64,000 nucleotides of DNA from Varroa destructor. Its lineage: Eukaryota; Arthropoda; Arachnida; Mesostigmata; Varroidae. Location of the stretch: positions 49,911,885 through 49,975,884 of the forward strand of contig NW_019211454.1 in NCBI RefSeq assembly GCF_002443255.2, in the 5' to 3' direction. The position numbers and the translations under genes are program-made. Within the stretch, counting starts at the first letter, position 1. Every line of letters starts with the position of its first letter. The notes under the pieces are model-generated. The model searched no databases, was not told the origin of the DNA, and saw only the letters and a program-made list of their open reading frames with translations. Positions 28,101-38,723 of the stretch are shown one piece after another.

Positions 28101-31100
28101 TTGTAATAACAGTAACCGCCAGTCCAGTTACGAGTGCGTTCGTATCAACCTCTTCATGTATTTTTTGTTCTCAGAAATCGTTGGAGTCTGCTATTGGCCT
28201 CATTCCAGAGGTGCAGAGAACTTTGCCGCTGGACACTGTCAAACCTCGTAAACCGCGTAAGAAGCGAAAACGAGCAGGTAAGGCATTCGCTAGAGGCCGT
28301 GGCCGTGGGCCATTAGCGGAAGGTGACATCGTTCATGATGAAGCTGGGGACGAGGATGTTAAAGATGATTTTGCGTCAGAAAGTCCAGAGCCGCTTCAGC
28401 GGAGTGAGGAACAGGATGAAACGAGACCAATTATCGACACGGGCAACTCCGTGGCAGCGTTAGTATTTTATTTCAACGCGATTTCTACTCCAGCTTGAAT
28501 TTCAAATTCGGATTTAGAACTGTAGTTTCGTGATATGAGTTTAGCTTACATTTGGGCTTAAATGTATCACAAATTACAGTGTTCGTGAAGAATCTCATCG
28601 GTGCGGAGAATGCTCACAGACATTCTGGGCATGGGCTAACCTTGTTAGGCATCTTCGGGTGGCACATAAACAGCCTCTTGTCGATTGCAATTCAGCGAGG
28701 TAGGTGTTGTGATGATCTTATAAGCTTATATTATTAGTTAAACGTCAATTTACCGAGTATGTATTTTAATCAAAAAAATAGTCTAGAGGGTTTTTATGAC
28801 CGGTTTGCGCAACTAAGTAAATTCAAGGATAAGATTTCAAACCATTTAGGTGCGGGGAATGCGGTGTGGTCATGCGCGCTCTAGATTCAGAGGTTGAAAA
28901 CCATCTCGACTTTCACGGTTTTCTTGGAAGACTCCGATTTAATAGCATGAAAGGTATGTCTCGAATACACTCGAAAGACAGCCATATATTATAAAGTTAT
29001 TTGAGTTAGCTACTCGTACATTTTGTTTGTCTTTTTATCAGCCAGCTTTTAAATCGAAGGTTGATAATATATGCGGGGTCAGCATATGATTAAACTGCCA
29101 TTATTATTATTATCCATTCGCAAGTTGCCTAAACCAGGAGTAATAGAATTAGGGTTCAATATGCACCCAGTAACAGCCACTTATACTGCACGTACTGTTT
29201 AACTTCACCTTGCCACTTTTAATTACAACTTTTGAATATGGAGCCAATAAAAGAACGATGAGTGTGAAAACGCTTTATTTGCACTACAGATGTTCATATA
29301 TGGCGCACACAACAGGAGTGCGAAGGAGGGCGAGTCCTTGTAAAGATACGCGAAGAGACAAAGGGCCGGAATCGAACCACGATGTGGGTTTGCCCTAGAC
29401 GGCCCGATGTCGAGTGTCGGTAAGCGGTCATTGATTCAACTAACTTATGGTTGTTAATTGCATAATATTACGAAATAAATATTTTACGTAATATATTGTT
29501 ATTATATTATGAAGTATTCACAGATCTGGCTATCAACAGCTTTGAATACCTTCGTTACGAATTGCTAGGATTTTAAACTGATGGTATAATAATTGGTATT
29601 ATAGCATCTTTTGACGGTATTGAACAGATCTTTCGGAATACAATTTTATAGCATTTTCACTGTCAATAACAGAAACTTATATCTTAAATATAGTCGCAAG
29701 TTAAGTTAGTGAGTACAGGATCGCGCTGAGTCACTATGCCGTCCGTTTCGCACGTCTCCTTTAGACTTCTCGAATGCGAATTTTGCCCGTTGGCTACAAC
29801 AGCGGATCCGTTAGCCTGTTCAGTGTTTATCAAAGCGATCGAAGACTTCAACGATGGTAGCGTTGATGTTCGCTATACGTTAAAACACTCAAGTGCCTGT
29901 CTTCAATGGAATTTGACTGCCACCTGCTTTCTGCATAGGTAAATTTGAAACGCTGATAACGAACGTTCATGTTCAGTACCATTTCTCTTTGCAGACAATA
30001 TTGTCAAACGTTAGGAGTACAATTAATTTTCTATGATAAAACAAAATTTAGACGAAATTTTATTTTTTCATAAAAAATTATGTTAACAATGTGTTGCATT
30101 ATTCAATTATTTGGTTAGTGTTCGTCGTCACGTGGCCTCGGTTGCCGAATCAGAATCCCGTCCAGTTATCCTTTGCAAAGATATCCATCAAACTAATGAA
30201 GTCCATCCATCGTTATTGCGCGACGACTTCCTGGTTGTCTTTTGTGATTTACACCAGGTAGGCTACTACTCATTTCGGTTAGATCTGTTCTGTCTCTAGG
30301 GGCTAACAAATACGTATAAGTTGATTTTTCTTCCTCGACCATATATGTTCACATCCCTTTCTCGTTTGAGAGTTATTGCATTTAATCTAAGAATACGTTT
30401 ATGTATATCAGCGGTGTGGTATGGGTCACAATTTGTACAAGATAAAATATTTACATGAAATAAAAGTATTCATAGTTACATAGCACATGAGAAATCCGGT
30501 GGAGGTCCATGCTCGTATACCTACTTATTCACGCGTTACGCGTAAGTGGCGTTATGGCTATTGTTTCTAGAATTGGTTTAAGATTTATAATAATATTTTT
30601 TTTTACAAAAATAATGATTGCAGGTTCGGCTGTTGAGCCGTTTGACGGAGCAGCATTCATTGTCCATCGAGTCACTTTTGGAGGGCATCAAATTGACTAC
30701 GGTAGCGCTGCTTTTAAACCCACAACCCAAGGACTTGAGTGGTGTTTTACAAGGTCACTCAAACAGCGGCACTAACAATAGCACTCACATTAGCAGCCAA
30801 CGGGGCTCTAGCAGTCCGAGTAAACTTACTCTTGTCCACATCATCTCGACAGCTGCAGATGAATCCAGCCTTCTGGTAAGAACACCTAGGCTGTAGAATA
30901 CGTCTCCAGGTGATCAAATGCACTCCTTTTTTGTTATTGAAAAGATGGATATTGGCAATATCGTAAATCTGAATTAATCTAGAGTAGGTGACCAGGGCAC
31001 ATATTATCGGTAACGATGCAGTTCTTACTGGTTTCTAATACCTTTGAGTTTCGCTTTCGAATATCCACGTTGCGTTTTAGGCTGCATTTTCGGAATTGCG

Positions 31101-32367
31101 TCGTTACACCGGCCGAGTTCGTGCTAGAGTTCTGGTGGATGCATCTAAATCTGCCCACTCAAAGTGCTGCTATTCGTTTGCACGCGAGGCGTGGCGTCGT
31201 GCTATGGGATTAGGTCAAACCCAGCTGTTAGACCCAGTCTCGCTAGCACTCGTCACAGCCGAGGATTCTGCCTCGACGTTGACTATCCACGATCCCACTA
31301 CAGCACTAATTAATACTCAGACATCTCTGAAAAGTCACGCAACGTCAACGGAAACCGCACTGACAGTTGCTGACGGTGATCCTGGTCGACCCGCTCCGAC
31401 AGAGTCTGATGGCGACGGAGCGGTGTCGAAGAACATCGATCTTTCCGAAGAAGTCGACGCATGCGCTGCTGCCCTACAACTGGATCCGCTGCGGAAAGAC
31501 CTTGACCGATTACGAGATGCCGAACTACCGGCTAGTAGTCTTCTTGGGAAGGAATTGAGGGGACCGGCATCTGCCGATGATATGCAACGAACAATGACGG
31601 AAGCTTGTGCGCTTTTGGCGGACGTCAGGGCATCGCAAGCTGTCCACGCACATACTGGTTCTAAACACCTAGTTGCAAATGGGAGATTGGCTTTGGGGAA
31701 AATAAAAGAAGCGATTCGATTGCTTGTCGAGCCACCCGTGAGGGAACACGATATATCCGACGGGCAAACGCTAACAGTGCTGAACACATCTCGAGTCGAA
31801 GAACCTCGAATGACCCCTGCACAGGTTGCGGTGGGGCTTGCCGTCAATCAAGCAGTGGGTCAAGCTGTCGGACACACGATGCTAGCGACTACAACGCCCG
31901 TGGCTGTAACAGACAATCCTGTTGCCGTACCAATTGCCAATACGATCGCTCTGACCAATCCGATCGGTGTCGCGGGGTCAGCCAACCCGGTTACCATTGC
32001 GAGCCAGGTTGCTGCTGTTGCCAGTCAAGGTACTGTTGATAATCAAATTGCAGTCGCAGGCCAGGTAACTGTAACAGGTCAGACGACCTTGGCTAACTGC
32101 CAAGCTTCGATGTCTGGAGGGGCTGTTACCGTGGCTGCTCAAGGAGTTGTGGCCCCGCATCCAACGGGAGGCGTTCTAGCGCACTCGACATTGGTAAGTG
32201 GCTATCCGACCACATCCGGAACTACTGGCGTTCAGATGCAGGTTTCTGGAGGGCAAGCGTGGACTACGAACCACCTGGTTCCTATACACTATAGTAGTTC
32301 TTACGCCCATGTTACGCACCAGCCTGTGCAGACGCAACAATCTAGACAAACATATCTGCATCATTAA
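22147..32367 (+). CDS. Large zinc-finger nuclear protein (FLYWCH-like finger plus two C2H2 fingers)
   Basis: Rebuilt from 22 coding exons: 22147-22552, 23171-23377, 23583-23762, 24455-24640, 25076-25197, 25331-25438, 25750-25882, 26095-26224, 26704-26872, 27077-27226, 27462-27587, 27747-27824, 27890-27950, 28075-28079, 28175-28458, 28580-28699, 28850-28953, 29290-29419, 29765-29938, 30119-30257, 30624-30875, 31081-32367. All phases agree: 4551 nt, 1516 aa. Order: S/T/P-rich N-terminus; PTPKRRR (NLS-like); VKQE, a sumoylation-type motif; a FLYWCH-like finger C534-x4-C539-x20-H560-x-H562; a basic stretch KPRKPRKKRKR then GRGRG (about 710-732) and an acidic run; C2H2 fingers C790/C793/H806/H811 and C823/C826/H840/H844; an unfamiliar Cys-containing block (about 857-1088); helices; a V/A/T-rich tail from about 1334. 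I infer a DNA-binding nuclear regulator and recognise no named orthologue. Least certain are the donors at 24640 and 25438 and exon 14. Confidence 0.85.
25883..26094 (+). other. GC-AG intron (intron 7 of the zinc-finger gene)
   Basis: The donor reads AAG/GCAAGT, a perfect consensus apart from C at +2. Using it keeps phase 1 into the next exon at 26095, giving a continuous frame across the junction. The nearest GT (GTTACC, four bases on) breaks the frame. Confidence 0.65.
26249..26314. repeat. AT-only minisatellite, about 2.8 copies of a 23-bp unit
   Basis: The word TTATAATTAATATAATAATA occurs at 26249 and again at 26272, followed by a degenerate third copy, inside an intron of the zinc-finger gene. 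Confidence 0.75.
28075..28079 (+). CDS. Predicted 5-nt microexon of the zinc-finger gene
   Basis: Exon 13 ends with one base of a codon while exon 15 begins in phase 0, so two bases modulo three are missing. Between them a strong acceptor (GTCTTTCACCTTAG) is followed by GCACG and then a strong donor (GTAAGA). Including GCACG restores phase exactly and adds Gly-Thr. Alternative: a weak acceptor at 28112 that lengthens exon 15 by 62 nt, also in phase. Confidence 0.5.
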
Positions 32368-32883
32368 CTAACCATCATTACGCAGAATCGTCAACATCAA
32401 CGCATGCGTTATACTTAACGCAGTACATTGATAAATAATCGATAAAGGAGAAAAGTAATGCTTGCAGTGATACAATTGTCGTAAAAATGTCGTTGCACGA
32501 CGATTTGGGGCTGCGTAATGGTGATATGAAAAGGAAATAATGCTGATGTCCTTGCGGGAACCATCAGTCAGGTATGCCGTTGCATCAGCAAAACTGCAAC
32601 CATATTAAGAAGAAAAGCCACGCAGTTATGATGAAGGCAATGGATTACATAAGTGTGATTGATGTTACGTTTAACAACTTAAATTTAATTTCTAGTCATC
32701 AAAGTAATATGTTGTAATTTTGCAATGTATTTGGCATAGCCAAATAATGTGCATGAATCGTGTATGAGATTAGTATTTGTAGGTAGCGTATATTTAACCA
32801 TTTATTAGGTTTTATATGGATCAACTAAAGCAGTCACTGTATAGACAGAAGCTACCTTTCCGAAGCCTCAAGTAGGGTTTTCG
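32368..32883 (+). other. 3' UTR and downstream sequence of the zinc-finger gene
   Basis: Sequence from the stop to the gap. It has no canonical AATAAA; GATAAA and AATAAT variants occur near 32430. The true 3' end may lie in or beyond the gap. Confidence 0.4.
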
Positions 32884-32983
32884 NNNNNNNNNNNNNNNNN
32901 NNNNNNNNNNNNNNNNNNNNNNNNNNNNNNNNNNNNNNNNNNNNNNNNNNNNNNNNNNNNNNNNNNNNNNNNNNNNNNNNNNN
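32884..32983. other. Assembly gap (100 N)
   Basis: Exactly 100 undetermined bases, the usual placeholder for a gap of unknown size. Confidence 1.
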
Positions 32984-33410
32984 AATAGGGAAATGTGCTC
33001 TCTTAGCTGCTATCTTGTAGGTCCAAGTTTGTAGTAGGGCCCTGGTAGGCGTTGAGTTGTATGATGTAGCAGGAAATGTATGGGTTTATTGAAATAGCTT
33101 GCGTGTGCGTCTTTCACAGTGAAACTAAGTTATATATATTTTATTTGTTATTTTGTCCGATACAAGTCATGCCATTTGCTCGTTAATTAATTTCATGCAT
33201 GGCCAAAAACCTCTTTCTTTTTATTACGAGGTGTTACTTTCGTATTGTTCGATTCATACTTTTTTGCCTTTAGCTTGAGTCCCGAACTGTTGGGTAAAAA
33301 AGAAGTGAATTTGGACATAATTTTTGACCCATATCAAAAAGGTGGCGGAGCAACCCAGGCAGCTTGATCTATGTTCGGTGAGGACTCCCTAATTAAGCAT
33401 ATAGTCTTAG

Positions 33411-33599
33411 CTAATAACAATTACAATGCAATTTGACGCCTTTGAACCTAATAAGCCACTTGTGAGCAGTACGCTTAACTAAAGAGCTCTCCTCGTACTC
33501 TCTACGCCTACCCAGGGTTGTTTCGGTGGTCCCGTTTACCTCAATGAAAGACGAATAAAGAGTGTCTACAGTTGTGTTTTTGCTACCTGGCATATACAT
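33411..33599 (-). mobile_element. Ty3/gypsy-like retrotransposon relic (RNase H end)
   Basis: The minus-strand frame begins YMPGSKNTTVDTL, which lines up with the conserved C-terminal motif of gypsy-type RNase H (Y-x-P-G-x-x-N-x-x-A-D-x-L-S-R). A charged stretch follows. The catalytic Asp-rich core and the reverse transcriptase are not visible upstream, and no LTRs are seen, so this is a short decayed fragment. The similarity rests on one motif. Confidence 0.4.
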
Positions 33600-34500
33600 A
33601 TTAAAAGTACAAACTTAATCTGATTTTTTGTAATGCTAATAAAACACCATAGGGGATTTCCAGTAGCGCGTAATTCTTGACCATGAGCAGAAAATGGCTA
33701 AAATAAAAAGCTTTTAGCAGCAACGGGTATCACTAACTTGCGGCAATCTGATATAATACAATGAAATTATAAAGATTTTTCCTGCGTACTTCTGAGTAAC
33801 ACAGTTCTTTCACGGGACCAAGCTTGACAACGATGCTATATACATATGTGCTGTTATGAGTGCATATATTATGACATTATAAATGGGCATCACTTTCATA
33901 CCGACTATATAAATAGGTACAGTTCTTGTTTAATATTAATATATATGGGTCACTTCAGTGTGACTGCTGGGTAAACGTCATGCAGTACTTATTGTGAAAC
34001 AAAATGATTATTATAATTGTATCTATTATAATAGATTTTTAGTTTTCATACCATATTTCCAATGAGGAAACTAGTTCTCGCAGATTGGAACGCCTGTTAC
34101 TTACCAGCCTTTACTGTGAGAATGAATAGTCCACTATCTTAAACGCGGTCTGCAAAAGATAGACGTTGTTTTCGGGTCGACATTGCAAGACAAACTAATC
34201 CCTATTTCCGTATATGCCTTCCAATTAACTCAGCCCGACAAATTCTAACGTTTTATAATACAGACTTGAAATACAAGGTCCGCTTGCAAGCAAACATGCA
34301 GATGCAATGCTATAAATTTTTTTGCATTGAGTTGATCATACCATTCATTTTTCGGGAGTGCCCTACTTTAGGGTATTCGATATTCAAAAAGATACGCTGA
34401 AGTGAATTGCTATCCAACAAATATATCGGTTGTCGTCATTACGATACACGACTTGAGAAGGTATATCCGAATCTGCCAACAACGTATTGAAGGGACACGA
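33600..34500. other. AT-rich intergenic sequence
   Basis: No feature seen beyond simple AT-rich stretches between the retroelement relic and the astacin locus. Confidence 0.4.
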
Positions 34501-37018
34501 CTAATAGAGCGAATTAGCAATTGTAGAGTTTGCGTATCCGAGCGATGTCATTACTACTAAGCCCCTTTTTTTGAGTGATCTCACGAAGAGTGCCGCGTTG
34601 AGCCAAATTATAGATGTCTTATCGCGGCTTATAGCGAAAGCTTTTGAGCCGTATAACATGATCGAATCAAAAGCGAAAAGCGAGATTGTTGATTCATTGT
34701 AAGAATTGAATGTATCAGAATTATCTAATACGGCATTATGTAGAATGACCAACAGATACACGATGAAGAGAAATGCGTATTTTCTTTTGCCGTAAGATTC
34801 TATGCAGTGAAAGATAGGTACGTGTAATATGTATTTGCACCTGTTATATGCATTTTCTTTATCGCGGAAATCGACAGCACAAGCCTATTTTTGGTACGTC
34901 GTGAAACTTTCATCGTTGGGCCGTCAGTCCTCTTCTGTAGACATCAGGGCATAAAATGAGTGAAGATCAACACTATTCTCCTTATGCAAGGTTATTCTAC
35001 TCAACGAAGCGTCGACTGTAGCTTGACCTCATAGACTTTTTAAAACTCATGTGGTTGGGTGTGCACGTTAATTGCGGACCCATTGATCGCATTTCAGTGG
35101 ACGTGTGAGTTTTGTTATCTGTAACTAACCTAGAGAAACCTGTTTTTTAAAAGCAGCGCGGAAATTTTGATCGAAAACAGAGTGACAACAGCCTCATTCT
35201 TGTTAGACTAAATTAGGAGTTAATCACGAAGCGTTCTCCGGATTCTATTTAAGAAAGAGAGGTGACCCCGTGTCGTGCGACGTTGACGTTTAACCTCAAC
35301 CATATAGCCGTTGTGGTAATTTTTTGTTGGATATCCGTCATGGTTACACGGCACCCTACGCCCCTTTCTCTGGAAGGTGTCCTTCAAGGAGTTTAGCTTT
35401 CGCTCTTCATTGCCATTCTCCATTTCGATATTGTCACTGATCACTTAGCAATACCCAGATAGTTCGTCAGCATCAAAGTCGTAATAGTGCATCCATACGT
35501 CTTTGGTACGTAAAGAAATCGTGAATAAATTATAGGTCGACGGAAAATTAAATTTATGTAATGTCACACTGATATTTATTATTTCACCATGTCTATTCTT
35601 TTATTTATGCAATTTTTGTTGTGTGCAGTTCAAAATAATTACAATACTACGCTTAAGGAGAATCAAAAATCGGACGGACTCTATATTTACCTGTGTTCAT
35701 CGGGTCTTTTTATTTTGTACTGGCTTCGGAATCTGGTTTTGCTTTTTTTTTTCAAGAAAAACATACAGGAATCTCTATAAGACCGCGTATGGTCATGGTC
35801 GAAGCCTAAGGCATGAATCAATTCGTGGACGACAACTTCAAAACGGTCACACCCTGTAATATTGGATGCAAAGGTGATTTACGGAGTTTAATTTGCTTGA
35901 GGCATATTATACTTTTGAATTAGTTTAATAAAGTAAATTGAATAGCGTTGCTTAATCTACATCAAAAAATCGATGCGCATTTCTCTTAACTGAGATATAT
36001 GTTCCATTAGTATTATTAGTGATGAAACAACATAGCAAGGCCCACGAACGCACCCAACTGGCACATCGCGATCACTCCGAAACCTTGCTTCGGAATGGAT
36101 TGTGTGAAAAGCCAAGACTGCTATGCGTGTGCGATGGCCGAAAGGGCCCGGCGTTCCATCACTTAAAGATAAGGCAGTTCCAAAGGAAGGACTTTAAAAT
36201 AAAGCACGAGATTAATCATATAGTACCTGATCCAAGCGAAAGGATCTGTTCGCCCCCCTTTCGACCTACGCTATTGAAGCATCCGTAGCTTGCAGCAATC
36301 GTAATGAAATCCTTTTGACCGGCGTTTGGCGCGAAGCAAATACACTTCGTCTTTTACTCGATATGGATTATCGCCTTGCGTATAAGGGATTCCTTGCTCT
36401 CCGGACTTGTACCCACTACATATGAAATTAGATTGGCCTTTTGGCCATCTCCTAAGAGACAAAACAAAGTAACCAAACACTAAAAGTACCACCTTACTGT
36501 ACACTCAAGTACAGAGAGGAAAACCTTGTTTGAATTGTCAAGCTAGATTTTGTCAAACTTATTTTGCACTGTGCAATTCAAGATAACTTCAACTCTTTGT
36601 TACGTTGCGTCCATTAAAACACGAGAAAACTCCGATACCTGCATTATTTGTATTGTATATCTGTTGAACTAGCTGAAGAACAATTAAATGCAAAAATTTT
36701 AATCTCCTTACAGAGGTTATTTCGCATAATATACCAATTGGTTCTCTTCTAATTTGTTACAAATGCTCTTCAAAGTTGTTACAAAATGTGCAAATGTTGA
36801 AAACATTTGCTTGATAGCTTACATATTTTTTTCATGCAGCATATGGTGGACCTTTACTTCAAATCAGATGTTATATCATTATAAAGTCCAAGCCCTAATT
36901 CCTCGCCCTTGAAGATGTTCCCTTCGAATAGATTTTCCTTTTCCACTGAAAATTTTTTATGATGTCCTTTTTGGGCAGTCCCGCCACGTACGACTCCAAA
37001 GCCACGAGTATCCGCAAC
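34501..37018 (-). pseudogene. Astacin (M12A) zinc metalloprotease, apparently a pseudogene
   Basis: Astacins are secreted zinc endopeptidases made as proenzymes. Five exons are seen, 5' to 3' on the minus strand. 36852-37018 has ENLFEGNI, matching the propeptide motif FEGD with N for D. 36227-36451 starts RWPKG, then reads ISYVVG, KCICFAPN, DFITI, YGCFNSVGRKGG. 35767-35853 has the zinc site HELIHALGFDH. 35455-35500 reads VWMHY. 34501-34724 has the Met-turn SIMLYGSKAF and ends near NSLY. Junctions from 36227 to 35500 are in phase. Damage: TAA at 36854-36856, a one-base shift near 36432, TAA at 36354-36356, a phase mismatch into the last exon, and a stop just before the expected final Cys. The usual Met-turn His is Leu. 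All zinc-ligand codons survive, so inactivation looks recent. Sequencing error is the alternative. No signal-peptide exon was found. Confidence 0.8.
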
Positions 37019-37215
37019 CTACGAAAATTAAAATAGATGATAAAAAATAGATCACATTGCGCACTAAGTAGGAAGTGATTTTTTTCAGGGGTGGTTGATG
37101 ATTAACAATGTCTTCAATATAGCAACGTAAATGAAAATATATTTTGTGACTCTGTATATTGTGTTGATACTCGGTATATCGCTAATAGTAGCGCAACTCA
37201 GACAACCTATCTCAC

Positions 37216-38723
37216 TTTATCGTCCTTTTCGACGGAGACTTCCCAAGACCAGCGAATTGTGCGCAAGTTTGACAGCACATAAGTTTGTGGTTTTCACAGA
37301 TTTAAAAATTTTCTGACATTTTGTTATACGACCATGAATGGGTTACGTTAAACATATAATGGCACGATATTTCTTTCAGGTCAATTCAAACACGATAATA
37401 TGCTCACACTAACTGATTTAGTTCAAATACATTTTAAATTAATGAATCTGATCATGACAATCATGTGAATGCGTTTCACAGGCGCCTGTCAATCTGCAAT
37501 GAATTTTATGTGAAAATGGTGTAAGTATTAAGTTTACTATTGTTATTGATCACTCTTGTACATCAACAATTGTACATTGTAGGACAACGACTGTAGGAAC
37601 AGTACAATTACAAGTAATAGAAAACGGTTTATATTCAGTTCGTACATAAGCAATGTCGATTCTTCTTTTCTTTTCTATATTTTTAATTCCGAGAATTTTT
37701 TTGTTGATAGTCAACTGTTATCTACTGTTGGAAAACTCTTCGAGTCTGTCATCATTTGTATATCCGTACCAAACATTTTCACATGAAACTTGGGCCTTGA
37801 CCCAGATACATTTTTTTTTCAAACACTGAAATAAAACTATATTTAAAGTAAACATGTCAACATAATATAATCTATCGATTTACAAATTGATATTTTAGAC
37901 AACTTGCCCAAATTACTTGAGAAAGAACAAAAAATTTCAAAAAAAGAGACTAAAAGACACCCATTGTAAAGAAATAGTACGGTTACCTTCTAAAGCATTA
38001 TACTCTTTCGCGTTCACTTTCGCTGGACCTTTTAAAATTGAATTTTAGTTCCTTTCTTCTTTTTAGTTTTAAACCTTTAAATCGATTGAAATATCGACAG
38101 AATGGCATTGCGAAAATAAGGGACACTCGCTTGAAAGTCTATAGAAATTTACAGTGGGGACGGCAGGTACGATGGACAGAGAAAAAGCTTGCCAATCGTA
38201 TGCAACGTTTGGGCATCCGCGGATAAAAAAGCTAACATAGAAGAGCAATCACTATTTACGCATTAATTTGAACATAGAGCATGTGTAGGCAAAATAATGC
38301 GAATATAATATTTGACTAATTAAAAAATATTATTCAAAGGTAGAATTTATATACTTGACGATATGTGCTTTATTTTTTTAGTAACGATTCAAATGCACTA
38401 AGGATTGCATACATGAACATGGCTCTAATATAATTCCCACACACAGCAGAATTTATGCTACGAAAAATAAGTTATAATGATAGTTATCCGCAATCTGAAT
38501 ATTTCAACAAGTTACTAGCAGATCGCAACATAAAGCCCTTTAGAGAGTCTAACGTATAATATATGGTACACAAAATATCAAATCACTTCCATGTTTTGGG
38601 CAAACATATTTTGTTTACAGGACACTTCCTATATGTGAAGTCAGTTGATACGATGTGGGCTTATTTAAAGCCCACATTTCAAAGAAGCTATGCGAAAGGC
38701 TTACCTTTCATTGTTTCGGACAT
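37216..38723 (-). CDS. Possible 5' exons leading into the astacin propeptide exon
   Basis: Three short minus-strand segments splice in phase into 37018: 38705-38723 (starting MSETMK, after the acceptor CCTATTGCAG and before GTAAGC), 37987-38028 (PAKVNAKEYNALE) and 37216-37238 (SVEKDDK, donor GTGAGA). With 36854-37018 they would give an 82-aa peptide. There is no signal sequence, which an astacin should have. So this may be a chance chain, a decayed 5' end, or a separate small gene sharing that exon. Confidence 0.25.
38653..38677. repeat. Perfect short inverted repeat
   Basis: Ten-base arms ATGTGGGCTT / AAGCCCACAT around a five-base loop, lying just beyond the first candidate exon of the astacin region. 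Could form a hairpin; no function assigned. Confidence 0.6.

Noticed and set aside
29368..29378. Perfect tRNA B-box-like GGTTCGATTCC on the minus strand, suggesting a tRNA or SINE
   Set aside because: No matching A box or cloverleaf; the bases lie inside exon 18 of the zinc-finger gene, which keeps phase on both sides.
35220..35444. Hydrophilic frame (MENGNEERKLNSL) continuing the astacin frame after a TAA
   Set aside because: A donor at 35455 ends the astacin exon before this point, and the sequence matches no astacin segment; treated as intron.
36019..36288. 89-codon plus-strand frame
   Set aside because: It lies antisense to the astacin locus, overlapping its 36227-36451 exon and adjacent intron; no similarity of its own.
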